Source: Ruminococcus sp. (GTDB lineage: Bacteria > Bacillota_A > Clostridia > Oscillospirales > Ruminococcaceae). Taken from it: a DNA stretch of 64,000 nucleotides. The stretch is taken from NCBI GenBank assembly GCA_017480485.1, contig JAFVAN010000003.1:36763-100762 (forward strand), given 5' to 3'. Positions 1 to 8,159 of the stretch are shown here, in pieces (the stretch's first letter is position 1; every line of letters starts with the position of its first letter). Under the pieces are notes generated by a model that had not been told where the DNA came from, did not search any database, and saw only the letters and a list, made by a program, of their open reading frames with translations. Position numbers and translations under genes: made by a program.

Positions 1-30
1 CCTCACCCCCTTCGGGGTGAGGCCCTGTTT
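1..30. terminator. GC-rich hairpin terminator
   Basis: A perfect 9-bp stem (1-9 with 14-22) closes a CTTC loop and is followed on the plus strand by a short T run. It could end a plus-strand transcript entering from the left, or the minus-strand gene that stops at 80. A second inverted repeat (38-45 with 59-66) lies between it and that stop codon. The stem-loop is nearly identical to the terminator core at 4853-4874. Confidence 0.5.
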
Positions 31-79
31 TCAGCCGAATGCTGCTCGTGCATCGGGCGCAGCATTTCTATAAATTATT

Positions 80-964
80 TCAGTGTACGGAGATGGCGAA
101 GTCCAGCTCGCCGAAGGGATAGACAACGGGGATGCAGAAGGCGGTGCCGTCGAAGTCTATGTTCTGGCCGTGGAAGTAGCTCTGGGGCTCAAGAGAGAGC
201 TCGTTGCCAAGGTCGTTGGACTCGTTTACAACAAAGAGGCCGTTGTTTACGTTCAGGAATTCGCCCACGATCTCGTTGACGTATTCGTCCACCTCACCCA
301 GATCCTCCTTGGCGAAGCGCTTGGCAAATTCAAGATACTCGCCCGAGCCGCAGCCGATGCAGATATCTGCGGAATACTGGCCCGTGATGCTCTGCTTAAC
401 GGTGTACTGCTCGCCGAAGTCCTTGATGATGGAGGCCTCCAGGGGAGTGAAGTCGTCACCGATGAAGCGGATAAGGCTCTTGAACAGCAGGGTAACGTAA
501 TCGGTGTAGATCCTTGCGTTCTCGGCGGTGTTGAAGTGGAAGAATTCCTTTACCAGCGAGGAGAGCTTGTCGCCCTGATTGTCGGAGATGTCGCTATCGG
601 AGAGGCTGTAGTGCTTCTTGTAGCCCGAGATAGCGGCCTCAAAGTCGGCATTGGAGAGGGTGCCGTTGTTAACAAGGGTCTGGCCCAGCAGCAGATAGTC
701 GGTGGGCTGCTGCGAGAGCAGCTCGTCAACGTCCGACGCGGTGAGGTAGCCCAGCTCAACGCAGAGGTCGCCGAAGCGCTTGTCTACGGTCTGCTGGGTA
801 ACATTTACGTGCTCGACCTGATCGGCGGTCATGAGCCCTGCGTGGATGGCGAGAACGCCGAGGCGCATACGGGTGTTTTTCTTGTCGTCGATGGCGGCTG
901 CCAGCGCCTCGGGAGTGACAAGCTTATTGTTGAGCAGGTAAGCTCCGAAAAATTGTGCAAACAT
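80..964 (-). CDS. CheX-like protein with N-terminal MshEN-like repeats
   Basis: 294 residues. The first ~130 residues carry short repeated helical modules (LGVLAIHAGLMT, LGYLTASDVDELL, LGQTLVNNGTLS) like those of MshEN/GspE-N domains, which in other proteins can bind cyclic-di-GMP. The C-terminal half resembles CheC/CheX phosphatases and has an E-x-x-N pair (EFLN) in the expected helix. It starts at ATG 964 behind GGAGGA at 971-976 and lies 13 bp downstream of a CheY-like gene, so it probably dephosphorylates that regulator or shares its signalling route. The domain calls come from sequence patterns only. The pairing of the two halves is the unusual point, and no chemotaxis genes are adjacent. 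Confidence 0.65.
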   Translation of the reverse strand: MFAQFFGAYLLNNKLVTPEALAAAIDDKKNTRMRLGVLAIHAGLMTADQVEHVNVTQQTVDKRFGDLCVELGYLTASDVDELLSQQPTDYLLLGQTLVNNGTLSNADFEAAISGYKKHYSLSDSDISDNQGDKLSSLVKEFFHFNTAENARIYTDYVTLLFKSLIRFIGDDFTPLEASIIKDFGEQYTVKQSITGQYSADICIGCGSGEYLEFAKRFAKEDLGEVDEYVNEIVGEFLNVNNGLFVVNESNDLGNELSLEPQSYFHGQNIDFDGTAFCIPVVYPFGELDFAISVH

Positions 965-977
965 AGTATGTCCTCCC

Positions 978-1349
978 TTATTTGATCACATTTTTTACGA
1001 TCTTTTCGATCTGGGAATCCTCGATGGGCTTCTGAACAAAGTCATAGGCGCCGAGGACTATCGCCTGCTTCAGGTGGCTCTGGGTTCCGACAGAGGAAGC
1101 CATAACTACCTTGGCACCGGGGTCGAACTCCTTGATGGCCTTCAGTGCGTCGATGCCCGTCAGCTTGGGCATAACGATATCCATGAAAACGAGGTCGGGC
1201 TTGTTTTCCTTGTACTTGGAAACAGCCTCCTCGCCGTCGGCGGCCTCGGAGATATTCACAACGCCGATAGAGGTCAGGAACATTCCCAGCTTCTTGCGTG
1301 CGAACATCGAATCGTCACAGAGCAATATCTTGACATCCTTGATATCCAT
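978..1349 (-). CDS. CheY-like single-domain response regulator
   Basis: 123 residues, the usual length of a stand-alone receiver domain. The acidic pair is D12/D13, the phosphoacceptor is D57 (DLVFMDIVMP), and the conserved switch residues are S85 and K107 (QKP). There is no output domain, so it should act by protein contact. The stop codon is 13 bp before the start of the CheX-like gene, which indicates one operon with a regulator and its probable phosphatase. The start has a GGAGG site near 1359-1363. Confidence 0.9.
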   Translation of the reverse strand: MDIKDVKILLCDDSMFARKKLGMFLTSIGVVNISEAADGEEAVSKYKENKPDLVFMDIVMPKLTGIDALKAIKEFDPGAKVVMASSVGTQSHLKQAIVLGAYDFVQKPIEDSQIEKIVKNVIK

Positions 1350-1363
1350 ATATATTTCCTCCC

Positions 1364-1390
1364 ATAGTACAAATAGTACAGATAGTATAC
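1364..1390. repeat. Three tandem 9-bp repeats upstream of cheY-like gene
   Basis: ATAGTACAA, ATAGTACAG and ATAGTATAC follow one another without a gap, directly upstream of the ribosome-binding site of the minus-strand receiver gene. They may be a short slippage array or clustered operator half-sites. Confidence 0.6.
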
Positions 1391-1876
1391 AAATGCGCTG
1401 TTTTGCCTTTTGAACATATTTACGCTATCATACAATATATATTTTACCACAAATCTTACTAAAAATCAAGAGGACGGGAGAAAATATTTTGTAGTAATTG
1501 TGCATAAAATTGAAGCGGCTTTTTTGGAGGACTGTATACGGGGCAGGGAAGGGGGCAGTTCCGTCGCTCTGCGGTGATCTGATCAAATACGCTCTCAGGC
1601 GCCTCGCAACGCAGTTCCGTGAGGGAACCCCTTCACATCATACAGTTGTAAACGAGCTTGCGAGTGATCACGCGACATGCGCCGTCGCCGCAGCGACGGA
1701 TTGACAAGCCTGCCCCGCTGTGCTAATATACAATTAACAATAGTCATTTTTTATCCCGCAAAAAATATTTCAAAAATAATGCAAGGTTTTCTCTCCTTCA
1801 TGCGTTTTATAAGTGAAACCGATCAAAAGCTCTGGCGCCTACCCCTTGCGCCGGGGCGAAAAGGGGGTGCGGTTTT
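1391..1876. other. Long intergenic region between divergent operons
   Basis: No gene was found in this stretch of nearly 490 bases. It contains an AT-rich part next to the minus-strand operon, a GC-rich middle part (about 1500-1700) with short inverted repeats such as CGTCGC/GCGACG around 1684-1698, and the sigma-factor promoter. No known riboswitch was recognised. Confidence 0.5.
1701..1729 (+). promoter_or_regulatory. Promoter for the ECF sigma gene
   Basis: TTGACA at 1701-1706 and TAATAT at 1724-1729 are separated by 17 bp, giving a leader of about 140 bases before the sigma start. This is a housekeeping-type promoter; an ECF-type autoregulatory promoter was not convincingly seen. Confidence 0.6.
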
Positions 1877-2359
1877 ATGATCACCGGCAGCGAAGAGGCT
1901 GCTTACAAAAAGTATTTCGATATGGTGTGGCGGGTGTGCTTCGTTATGACAGACGGCAGCAGCGCCGACTGCGAGGACGCCTGCTCTGACACCTTTATGA
2001 GATACATACAGCAAAGCAGACAAAACGGCTTTGAGGATCAGGAGCACGAGAAGGCGTGGCTGATCGTCACCGCACGCAACGTGTGCCACAGTATGCACAG
2101 GCGCCTTTGGCGGCGGGATGTCCCGCTGGAGGAGGCCGCAGAGATATCCTATACCGAGAGGGCCTACGAGCCCAGCGGTGTGATGGAGGAGATACTAAAG
2201 CTCCCCGAAAAGGAAAAAATGGCGATACTGCTGCACTACTACGAGGATATGTCCGCACAGAAGATCGCGGAGATATACTCGGTCAGCGAGAACACGGTGT
2301 TCTCCTGGCTCCACAGAGGCCGTAAAAAATTAGAAAAGAGATTGGAGGGTCAGCAATGA
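1877..2359 (+). CDS. ECF-type RNA polymerase sigma factor
   Basis: 160 residues, typical for an extracytoplasmic-function sigma factor. Region 2 lies around residues 12-75 (YFDMVWRVCFVMT, then the AWLIVTARN segment). Region 4 lies at the C-terminus, with a helix-turn-helix in KIAEIYSVSENTVFSWLHRGRKKL. It should direct polymerase to a small regulon when released from an anti-sigma factor. Its stop codon overlaps the start of the next gene (ATGA), a transmembrane protein that is the obvious candidate anti-sigma partner. Confidence 0.9.
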   Translation: MITGSEEAAYKKYFDMVWRVCFVMTDGSSADCEDACSDTFMRYIQQSRQNGFEDQEHEKAWLIVTARNVCHSMHRRLWRRDVPLEEAAEISYTERAYEPSGVMEEILKLPEKEKMAILLHYYEDMSAQKIAEIYSVSENTVFSWLHRGRKKLEKRLEGQQ

Positions 2360-4812
2360 ACGATAACGAATTCAAAAATATCATAAAGAAAGAATTCGAC
2401 AGCGTCAAGGCTGCCCCCTCGGCGCAGGAGCGCATCCTGCGGGAGCTGAAAGGAGCAGGCGACATGGAAGAGAGAACAAAGGATAATATAAACATCACCA
2501 ATGCTGCGGAGATAAAGAGCAGCCGCAGCTGGACCACATCACTTATCGCGGCCGCCGCGGCGGTGGCCGTTGGCGTTGGGGCCTTCGCCGTTACCTCCAA
2601 CATGGGGGCAAAGAGGGACGACCAGCCGGGAGCCGCTTCGCAGACAGCGGAAGACGAGGGCACTCCCTTAGGCCTTGAGCCCGCAGAGGGAAGAGAGGGC
2701 CTTTACAAGGTGAACGACAACACATATTTCTGTCCGATGACCTATAATGCTGCCGAGAGGACCTTTGCCAGTGAGGACGGGATGATCTCGGGCGAAGTAT
2801 TTCGTGAAGGAGTAGATTTTATTCTCGACAAAGCATATCCTACGCCTTCATATATGACGGATTATAAAGTAGAATGGTCCAACAGAATGAACGGCAGAGA
2901 GATCGAGGCTGCGGACTACTACCTCGGTTACAATGTTCAGGCTGTGATCGACGGAGAGGATATACGCTTCGTTACGGACTGCGGCAGAGGTGAGGACCAT
3001 ACCGAACAGGGCGGAGGGCACTCCGGCAGCTTCGAGCACTATGGGCTTGTTTATGTCAGCGCAAAAAGCCATCCCGAAAAGGTGACCTTCCGCGCAGTTA
3101 TCAAGACCACCGACGGCGACACGATCTACTACGGTATGTACGACAAGGACGTTACCGCCGACACAGAGGGCTATGAGGATGTAAGCACACTGAAGCTTGT
3201 AGAAGACGAGGATGCTTACCATCCCGACGAAACGCCTCTCGGGCTTACCGCTGCCGAGGGCAGGCAGGGCCTTTACGAGCTGGGCGAGGGCAACTACTTT
3301 TGCCCGTTCGTATATTACGATAATGAAACATATATCAGCGAGGACGGAAGAGTAAAAGCCATACTGCGGGACGGAATGGAAGCCGAAAGAGACTACTCTC
3401 CCGCAGAGGGCAACAAGATATATGATATCTCCTATTCTGTCACTATGCCCGAATTCACCGGCGGGACCTTCTTCGCGGGCTTTGAAGTGTATGCGACAGA
3501 ACTGATGGAGACCTATCCGCTCCAGATCAGCTATTCGATGGGCAGCGAGGTCACGGAGAACGGTATCGAATACCGAAGGACAGCAGATGACGGCGACACC
3601 ATTACGGTTTTGGCGTCTGTGGAAGCTCCCGAATACTTCGGCTATTCATCCATCAGCCCGAGAGTAACTCTAACCACCGAGAACGGCGAGACTATACAGT
3701 ATGCTCTGGTATACAACTACATTCCGAAAGCTCCCGCAGTCATCGAGACGCAGGAGCCCGAAGACACTGACGACTCTCCTCTTGGCCTATCCCCCGCAGA
3801 GGGCAAGGAGGGCCTGTGGGTGGTCAACGACGAGACTCTTTTAAGCCCCTTTGCCTTTGACAAAAACAACGGCAAGTTCACAAGCGCTGACGGCAGGCTG
3901 GAGGCCTATGCCTTTGAGGGCATCAGCACCGAGGACTACCCCGACACCTTCGGCGAGGACTTTGACCCCGAGACCATGAAGGCCATCGGCCTCAGGATCA
4001 CGAACGTCAGCGGCGACACCCTGAACGGTATGTACTATGCCGGGGCAAACGTGTTCGCCATACGCAAGGAGACCTCCCCCTTGGAGCTGACCTATATGAT
4101 ATGGAACGGCGTTGAGGAGCAGGGCGTGTTTGCTGAGCTACAGCCCGGTATGGATGTCACCATAGCGCTGGCGGTGCCCAAGGACATCGGCCTCTCAGAG
4201 ATAACGCCCAGAGCCCTCATAGGCGAGGACGGTATGCGCATTGTCTATGCGTGTCTTAGTGAGGACTACAGCAGCGCGGATGAGTTACATCATCCCGCGC
4301 CGGACAACTGGCCCGCCACTGATGACTCTCAGGATGAGGACAGCAGCCAGCCAGACGCAGAGGACAGCAGCCAGCCCGAAGGCGTTACAGCCGAGGATGG
4401 CGGCGATGTCATCAAGGTGAACGACAGCCAGGTGCTGGTCCGCCTTATCAAGGACGGCGACACCTACACCAGCGTGGACGGCCGCTTCACGGCTGAGTAT
4501 TATGTGAAGGAAGGCACACCATTCGTGATCTGGACCAACAACACAGGCACCGAGCAGAAGGGCAACTACTTTGGCGGCATCGGCATCTCTCCATTCCTTG
4601 TTGACAACAGCAATGGCCCCGAGGTATGGTATCACTACTTTGGCATGGAGAACGGCGTGGAAACGACCCTCGGCGCCTTTGAGAGCGTGACCGTTGAGGT
4701 GCCTCAGTCCGTAACCGGAGACGTTACCCCCAGAGCGGTCGTAAAGGGCAGTGACGGAAAGGATTATATCTACATCGGCTTTGACGAGCTGACGTATAAC
4801 GAGGTGGAATAA
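2356..4812 (+). CDS. Putative membrane anti-sigma/sensor protein with four extracellular repeats
   Basis: 818 residues. A short N-terminal cytoplasmic segment (~1-58) resembles the small N-terminal part of ECF anti-sigma proteins. One membrane helix follows at ~60-80 (AAAAAVAVGVGAF). The rest is predicted outside the cell and contains repeats beginning near T103, T293 and S474 with the motif PLGL-x2-AEG-x2-GL, then 'F..P' and 'SEDG', and a fourth weaker copy at ~683-818. GGAGGG at 2344-2349 serves the ATG at 2356, which overlaps the sigma stop. The coupling suggests it holds the sigma factor and releases it on an outside signal. No zinc-binding anti-sigma motif is visible, so this role is inferred from context. 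Confidence 0.65.
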   Translation: MNDNEFKNIIKKEFDSVKAAPSAQERILRELKGAGDMEERTKDNINITNAAEIKSSRSWTTSLIAAAAAVAVGVGAFAVTSNMGAKRDDQPGAASQTAEDEGTPLGLEPAEGREGLYKVNDNTYFCPMTYNAAERTFASEDGMISGEVFREGVDFILDKAYPTPSYMTDYKVEWSNRMNGREIEAADYYLGYNVQAVIDGEDIRFVTDCGRGEDHTEQGGGHSGSFEHYGLVYVSAKSHPEKVTFRAVIKTTDGDTIYYGMYDKDVTADTEGYEDVSTLKLVEDEDAYHPDETPLGLTAAEGRQGLYELGEGNYFCPFVYYDNETYISEDGRVKAILRDGMEAERDYSPAEGNKIYDISYSVTMPEFTGGTFFAGFEVYATELMETYPLQISYSMGSEVTENGIEYRRTADDGDTITVLASVEAPEYFGYSSISPRVTLTTENGETIQYALVYNYIPKAPAVIETQEPEDTDDSPLGLSPAEGKEGLWVVNDETLLSPFAFDKNNGKFTSADGRLEAYAFEGISTEDYPDTFGEDFDPETMKAIGLRITNVSGDTLNGMYYAGANVFAIRKETSPLELTYMIWNGVEEQGVFAELQPGMDVTIALAVPKDIGLSEITPRALIGEDGMRIVYACLSEDYSSADELHHPAPDNWPATDDSQDEDSSQPDAEDSSQPEGVTAEDGGDVIKVNDSQVLVRLIKDGDTYTSVDGRFTAEYYVKEGTPFVIWTNNTGTEQKGNYFGGIGISPFLVDNSNGPEVWYHYFGMENGVETTLGAFESVTVEVPQSVTGDVTPRAVVKGSDGKDYIYIGFDELTYNEVE

Positions 4813-4841
4813 GCTGCACGCGGCCATATCCTCCAATAAAT

Positions 4842-4885
4842 AAAAAATGGTACCTCACCCCCTTCGGGGCGAGGTACCATTTTTT
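4842..4885. terminator. Bidirectional terminator between convergent genes
   Basis: A long stem (ATGGTACCTC...GAGGTACCAT) is flanked by an A run on the left and a T run on the right, so it can end transcription from both sides. Its core, 4853-4874, differs from the hairpin at 1-22 by one base. Confidence 0.9.
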
Positions 4886-4896
4886 CGCTCAATAAC

Positions 4897-5814
4897 TCAA
4901 TAGACGCTGACGCAGCCATCTGCGATGGACTGTGTTGCGCAGTTCACGGCCTGCTTGATGGAGTGTATCTTTACGCTGCCGGAGGTGACGGTGACGCTTA
5001 TGGCGGCCTCGATGCCGTTGCCTTGGGCGTTCTGAATGTCGATATCGGCCTCCTCGATGGTCACGGTGCCGGCGGTGGGATCGGCGTCGTCGGTGGCCTT
5101 GATGCCGTCCTTGCAGGCGGTGACGGTGATGTTGCCTCCTGTTATCTCCACCTTATCCTCGGCGTAGATGCCCGTTTTGACGGCCGAGATCTCCAGCACT
5201 CCGTTCTTTATCCTCAAGTCGTTGGAGGACTTGATGCCGTGCTTGGTGCTGCCGTAGACGAAAAGCTTGCCCTTGCCCTTGATGGTAAGGTCGTCCTTGG
5301 CGGAGATGCAGGCGGAGAATTCGTTGGCGGTGCCGTCCTTTAGGACGTTTGTAGAGCCCTCAACGAGGTGCAGGGTGCAGCCGTCCGCGGATTCTATCCT
5401 GATGGGGGCGGAGGCCAGACAGTCGATCTCGGCGCCGTCGAGGTAGAGCTCCACCTTATCCTCCTTGGTGGCGCTGACGATTATCTGGCCGTCGTCCAGC
5501 TTGCCCGTGAAGTAGTATCTTCCCGGGGCGGTGACGGTTATCTTTGTGCCGTCGGCTGAAACGCCCTCGGCGCCCTCGGGGATATTCACCTCGCTGCCGT
5601 TAAGGGTGATCTCCACGGCCTCCTCGGCGGTGTCGTCGGTGTCGGCGGGAAGTGTGCCGGAGGCGGGCTCGGTAACAGAGCCGTTAGCCGCGGCGCTGTC
5701 GGCGGTCTCCGGCTCTGCCTGCGAGGCGCCGGAGTCGTTCTCTGCTGTATTTATGCTGGCGCACCCCGAACAGAGAGCCATCGCCAGCGCAAGTATCAGA
5801 AGCTTCTTTTTCAT
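4897..5814 (-). CDS. Lipoprotein with Cthe_2159-like (DUF4353) beta-helix domain
   Basis: About 305 residues from ATG 5814, which has GGAGGA at 5821-5826; an upstream in-frame start lacks a good site. The N-terminus is a lipoprotein signal (MKKKLLILALAMALCSGC) followed by an Ala/Thr/Glu-rich linker. The remainder shows the repetitive short-strand pattern of the Cthe_2159 family (PF14262), with motifs such as 'ITGGNITV' and 'GIKATDD'. The family founder binds acidic plant polysaccharides, so a carbohydrate-binding surface role is plausible. It lies alone between the bidirectional terminator and an accessory patch. Confidence 0.75.
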   Translation of the reverse strand: MKKKLLILALAMALCSGCASINTAENDSGASQAEPETADSAAANGSVTEPASGTLPADTDDTAEEAVEITLNGSEVNIPEGAEGVSADGTKITVTAPGRYYFTGKLDDGQIIVSATKEDKVELYLDGAEIDCLASAPIRIESADGCTLHLVEGSTNVLKDGTANEFSACISAKDDLTIKGKGKLFVYGSTKHGIKSSNDLRIKNGVLEISAVKTGIYAEDKVEITGGNITVTACKDGIKATDDADPTAGTVTIEEADIDIQNAQGNGIEAAISVTVTSGSVKIHSIKQAVNCATQSIADGCVSVY

Positions 5815-5947
5815 AGCATATCCTCCGTGAAAAGGGATTTTTTGTATTATAGCACAAAGCGGAGGTTTTGTCAAATGGTAGCTGCTACGAGTTCACCTCC
5901 ATCAAGGTATCAAAAAAGCGCCCCGGTGGGATGCTTTGGTGGGTATA

Positions 5948-5975
5948 ATAAAACCGCTCCGGGGTCGGGGCGGTT
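5948..5975. terminator. Hairpin downstream of small ORF
   Basis: AAACCGCTCC pairs with GGGGCGGTTT across a short loop. It lies just beyond the minus-strand 46-codon gene that stops at 5984 and has an A run on its left, as expected for a minus-strand terminator. Confidence 0.6.
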
Positions 5976-5983
5976 TATAACTT

Positions 5984-6124
5984 CTATGCCGTTTCCTTTT
6001 TATCTGTTTTTTCGGGATTACCATCTTCGTCAGTTTTGAGCATACGCTCTATCATCTCGGCAATCTCTTCTCTGCTCTTCGGTCGGTCATCAATATCTGC
6101 TATTGGTCTGTTAGGATTTCGCAT
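5984..6124 (-). CDS. Small charged protein downstream of toxin-like gene
   Basis: A 46-residue open frame begins MRNPNRPIADIDDRPKS and ends DKKETA. It is rich in Lys, Glu and Asp. Its ATG lies inside the last codons of the upstream toxin-like gene (14-base overlap), so the two are translationally coupled. Its position and small charged nature fit an immunity or accessory protein of a toxin module, but no family was recognised. It is followed by a hairpin at 5948-5975. Confidence 0.5.
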   Translation of the reverse strand: MRNPNRPIADIDDRPKSREEIAEMIERMLKTDEDGNPEKTDKKETA

Positions 6125-7079
6125 ACTCAATTCCTCCTTTACTGCATTCATTTAAAAATCTTTTGACAAACTCCTTATTATCTATTGTTTCTGATCCGAA
6201 TGATCTATATACATCTAACATCAGCTGTCTAGCATTATTATAGTTATATCGTGAAGTTTTATTCAAAACATAAACTTTACCTTGATTAGTAACAACAGAC
6301 ATTGTTTTGATTGGAGCTTCACAAATAAACGTGTCAATATCTGCCACAGAGAAAGTATTTGTGCTCGGGTGATTATGCATATAGATCAGTGAATATTTAT
6401 CAGCTCTTCCAATTACCGATACCGCAAAGGGATTAGATGCCGGTGACACAGAAAACTCATCACCAAATATCTGAACTTCGCTTTTCATTACCAAATCATC
6501 AATCAACAATATTTCGTTGCTATCGTTCTGCTCCTTGGATAATCTCAAGAGATTTTTGTGTTTTTCCTGCATTTTTGACATTTGTTCTTCAGTGAAATCT
6601 GATAATTTCACTTTACCAACCTTTGCAATAGCCTCATCAGTAATTAGAACCTTGTAATCTCTTTTCTTCGCCTGCTCCAAGCTCTTCACTTCCTCTGACC
6701 TTATTATATCAGATTTAGCCCTATTTGTCAATAACTTATCGTTCGAGGCTGTGTGCTTTTGAGTATACTTCCCTACCCCCACATTCCCCAGCCCGTCCAT
6801 CGTCACCCGCTCCCTCTGCTGCGGAATGTCCATCTCCTTCGAGTACCTTGCATACTCCGCAGAGGTAACACGGTAGCGGGCCCGGGCTGTGATGATGTCG
6901 TCCTCAGCGGCGCCGCCTTCTTCAAGCAGGCGTATCTCCTGACGCTGGGTGCGGAGGGTGGTCTCCAGCTGACGCTGGCGCTGGGTGGCCTCGTACTTGT
7001 TGTACTGCCTGCCCTTGTACTCCCACTTCTCCTGCTCCCGGGCGTTCAGTGCCTTTTCTCTCCCTTTTATTGACAACAC
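6111..7079 (-). pseudogene. 5'-truncated phage head (MuF-like) fragment fused to JAMM-like toxin domain
   Basis: The open frame has no ATG at its 5' end; GTG 7079 lies within the promoter of the divergent gene and lacks a clear ribosome site. Residues ~20-105 match the C-terminal part of phage minor head proteins (YNKYEATQRQRQLE, ARYRVTSAEYARYSK, QQRERVTMDGLG). Residues ~110-322 form a different, AT-rich module with a metalloprotease-like H-x-H-P...S-x-x-D signature (H235, H237, S244, D247), spaced one residue shorter than the usual JAMM motif. Phage head proteins with C-terminal toxin domains are known as MuF polymorphic toxins. This copy has lost its N-terminus and is probably a relic, though the first internal ATG (~residue 83) could still express the toxin part. 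Confidence 0.6.
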
Positions 7080-7098
7080 CCGAAATTTGTGCTATAAT
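7070..7098 (+). promoter_or_regulatory. Consensus promoter for the surface-protein gene
   Basis: TTGACA at 7070-7075 and TATAAT at 7093-7098 are 17 bp apart, a perfect consensus. The ribosome site GGAGGG at 7127-7132 follows, with ATG at 7140. The -35 element overlaps the truncated end of the neighbouring relic. Confidence 0.85.
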
Positions 7099-7139
7099 AT
7101 GCTTGCAAATCCTAAATCTGAAATTCGGAGGGAAATTTT

Positions 7140-8081
7140 ATGAGATCAATATTCAAGAAGCTTTCGGCAACTATCGCGGCCGGGGCGCTGGCTATGGGCT
7201 TCGCTGTTGTGGCTAATGCCGAGGATTACGGTCAGGCGGGCATACTCTTTCAGGTAAGAGATCAGTGGGACCACAGGACCAAGGTGGGCGACGACCCCAC
7301 CACCGAGACAGGCAATGACGCCCTTACCGTTCATTTCGAGGACGTCAACATCACGGGCAACGGCCAGTACACTGTTATGATGTCCAAGTACATCGTCCCC
7401 GAGGAGGACATTGACTTTGTTACCATCGGCTACCTCAGTCTGGGCTGGAACGTTGATATGAACACCTATCCCGACCTTGTTTTCAACATTGACGAGATCG
7501 TTATCGACGGCACCACCTACACCGTGAACGAGCAGCCCGAGGTGGAGGACAGCGAGACCTCTGACAAGTGCATGAAGATCAAGAACTCTTGGGGAGATGT
7601 TTCCGCCGACACCACCCCCGCCATGGACAATTCTCCGTGGCGCACCAGAGAGCCTATTACCATCACATTTACAGTCTCCGGCCTGCCCGAGGAGAAGATC
7701 GCCGACAACCCCGATGAGCTTATCATCAGCGACTTCGTTTCTCAGTGGGATATCGACAACGGCATAGTTGACGCCGACGGCAATATCCTGGACGGCTCCG
7801 GCGCAGGTGAGGCCGAGGAGAGTGTTGAAGCAGGCGATTCAGAGAGCACCGCTGAGACCGCCGAGTCCGTAGAGGACAGCGCAGAGGCCAGCGACGACGT
7901 TGAACCCGACACCGAGGCTGCCTCTGAGGAAGAAAAGAAGGAAACCAAGAAGGATGACAAGGACGACTCCTCCAAGGACGAGGACGGCCTTGGTGCAGGC
8001 GTCATCGCAGGCATCTGCGCAGGCGTTGTTGCAGTTATCGCCATTATCTTGGCCCTTGTTCTGAGGAAGAAGAAGCAGTAA
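7140..8081 (+). CDS. Secreted surface protein with C-terminal membrane anchor
   Basis: 313 residues. A signal peptide (residues 1-27, ending AVVANA) leads into a ~200-residue extracellular domain, an Asp/Glu/Ser-rich linker (about 220-280), and a C-terminal membrane helix followed by the basic tail LRKKKQ. It is probably anchored in the membrane with the globular domain outside. There is no LPxTG sorting signal. The domain starts with GILFQVRDQWDHRT, a pattern I associate only with uncharacterised Ruminococcus-like secreted proteins. The perfect promoter suggests strong constitutive expression. No catalytic motif was recognised. Confidence 0.7.
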   Translation: MRSIFKKLSATIAAGALAMGFAVVANAEDYGQAGILFQVRDQWDHRTKVGDDPTTETGNDALTVHFEDVNITGNGQYTVMMSKYIVPEEDIDFVTIGYLSLGWNVDMNTYPDLVFNIDEIVIDGTTYTVNEQPEVEDSETSDKCMKIKNSWGDVSADTTPAMDNSPWRTREPITITFTVSGLPEEKIADNPDELIISDFVSQWDIDNGIVDADGNILDGSGAGEAEESVEAGDSESTAETAESVEDSAEASDDVEPDTEAASEEEKKETKKDDKDDSSKDEDGLGAGVIAGICAGVVAVIAIILALVLRKKKQ

Positions 8082-8092
8082 GCGGCAAGACC

Positions 8093-8137
8093 GAAAAAAT
8101 ACCAAGCCCCCGATGCGCTGTGCATCGGGGGCTTGGT
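8093..8137. terminator. Bidirectional terminator
   Basis: A perfect 16-bp stem (8101-8116 with 8122-8137) has an A run on its left, which becomes a T run on the minus strand. It lies between the convergent surface-protein and ferredoxin genes. Confidence 0.85.
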
Positions 8138-8159
8138 GCTGATTAACAAAAGTGTTTTT

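Noticed and set aside
1500..1700. Possible riboswitch or structured RNA upstream of the sigma gene
   Set aside because: Short inverted repeats occur, but the region is before the predicted promoter and matches no class I recognise.
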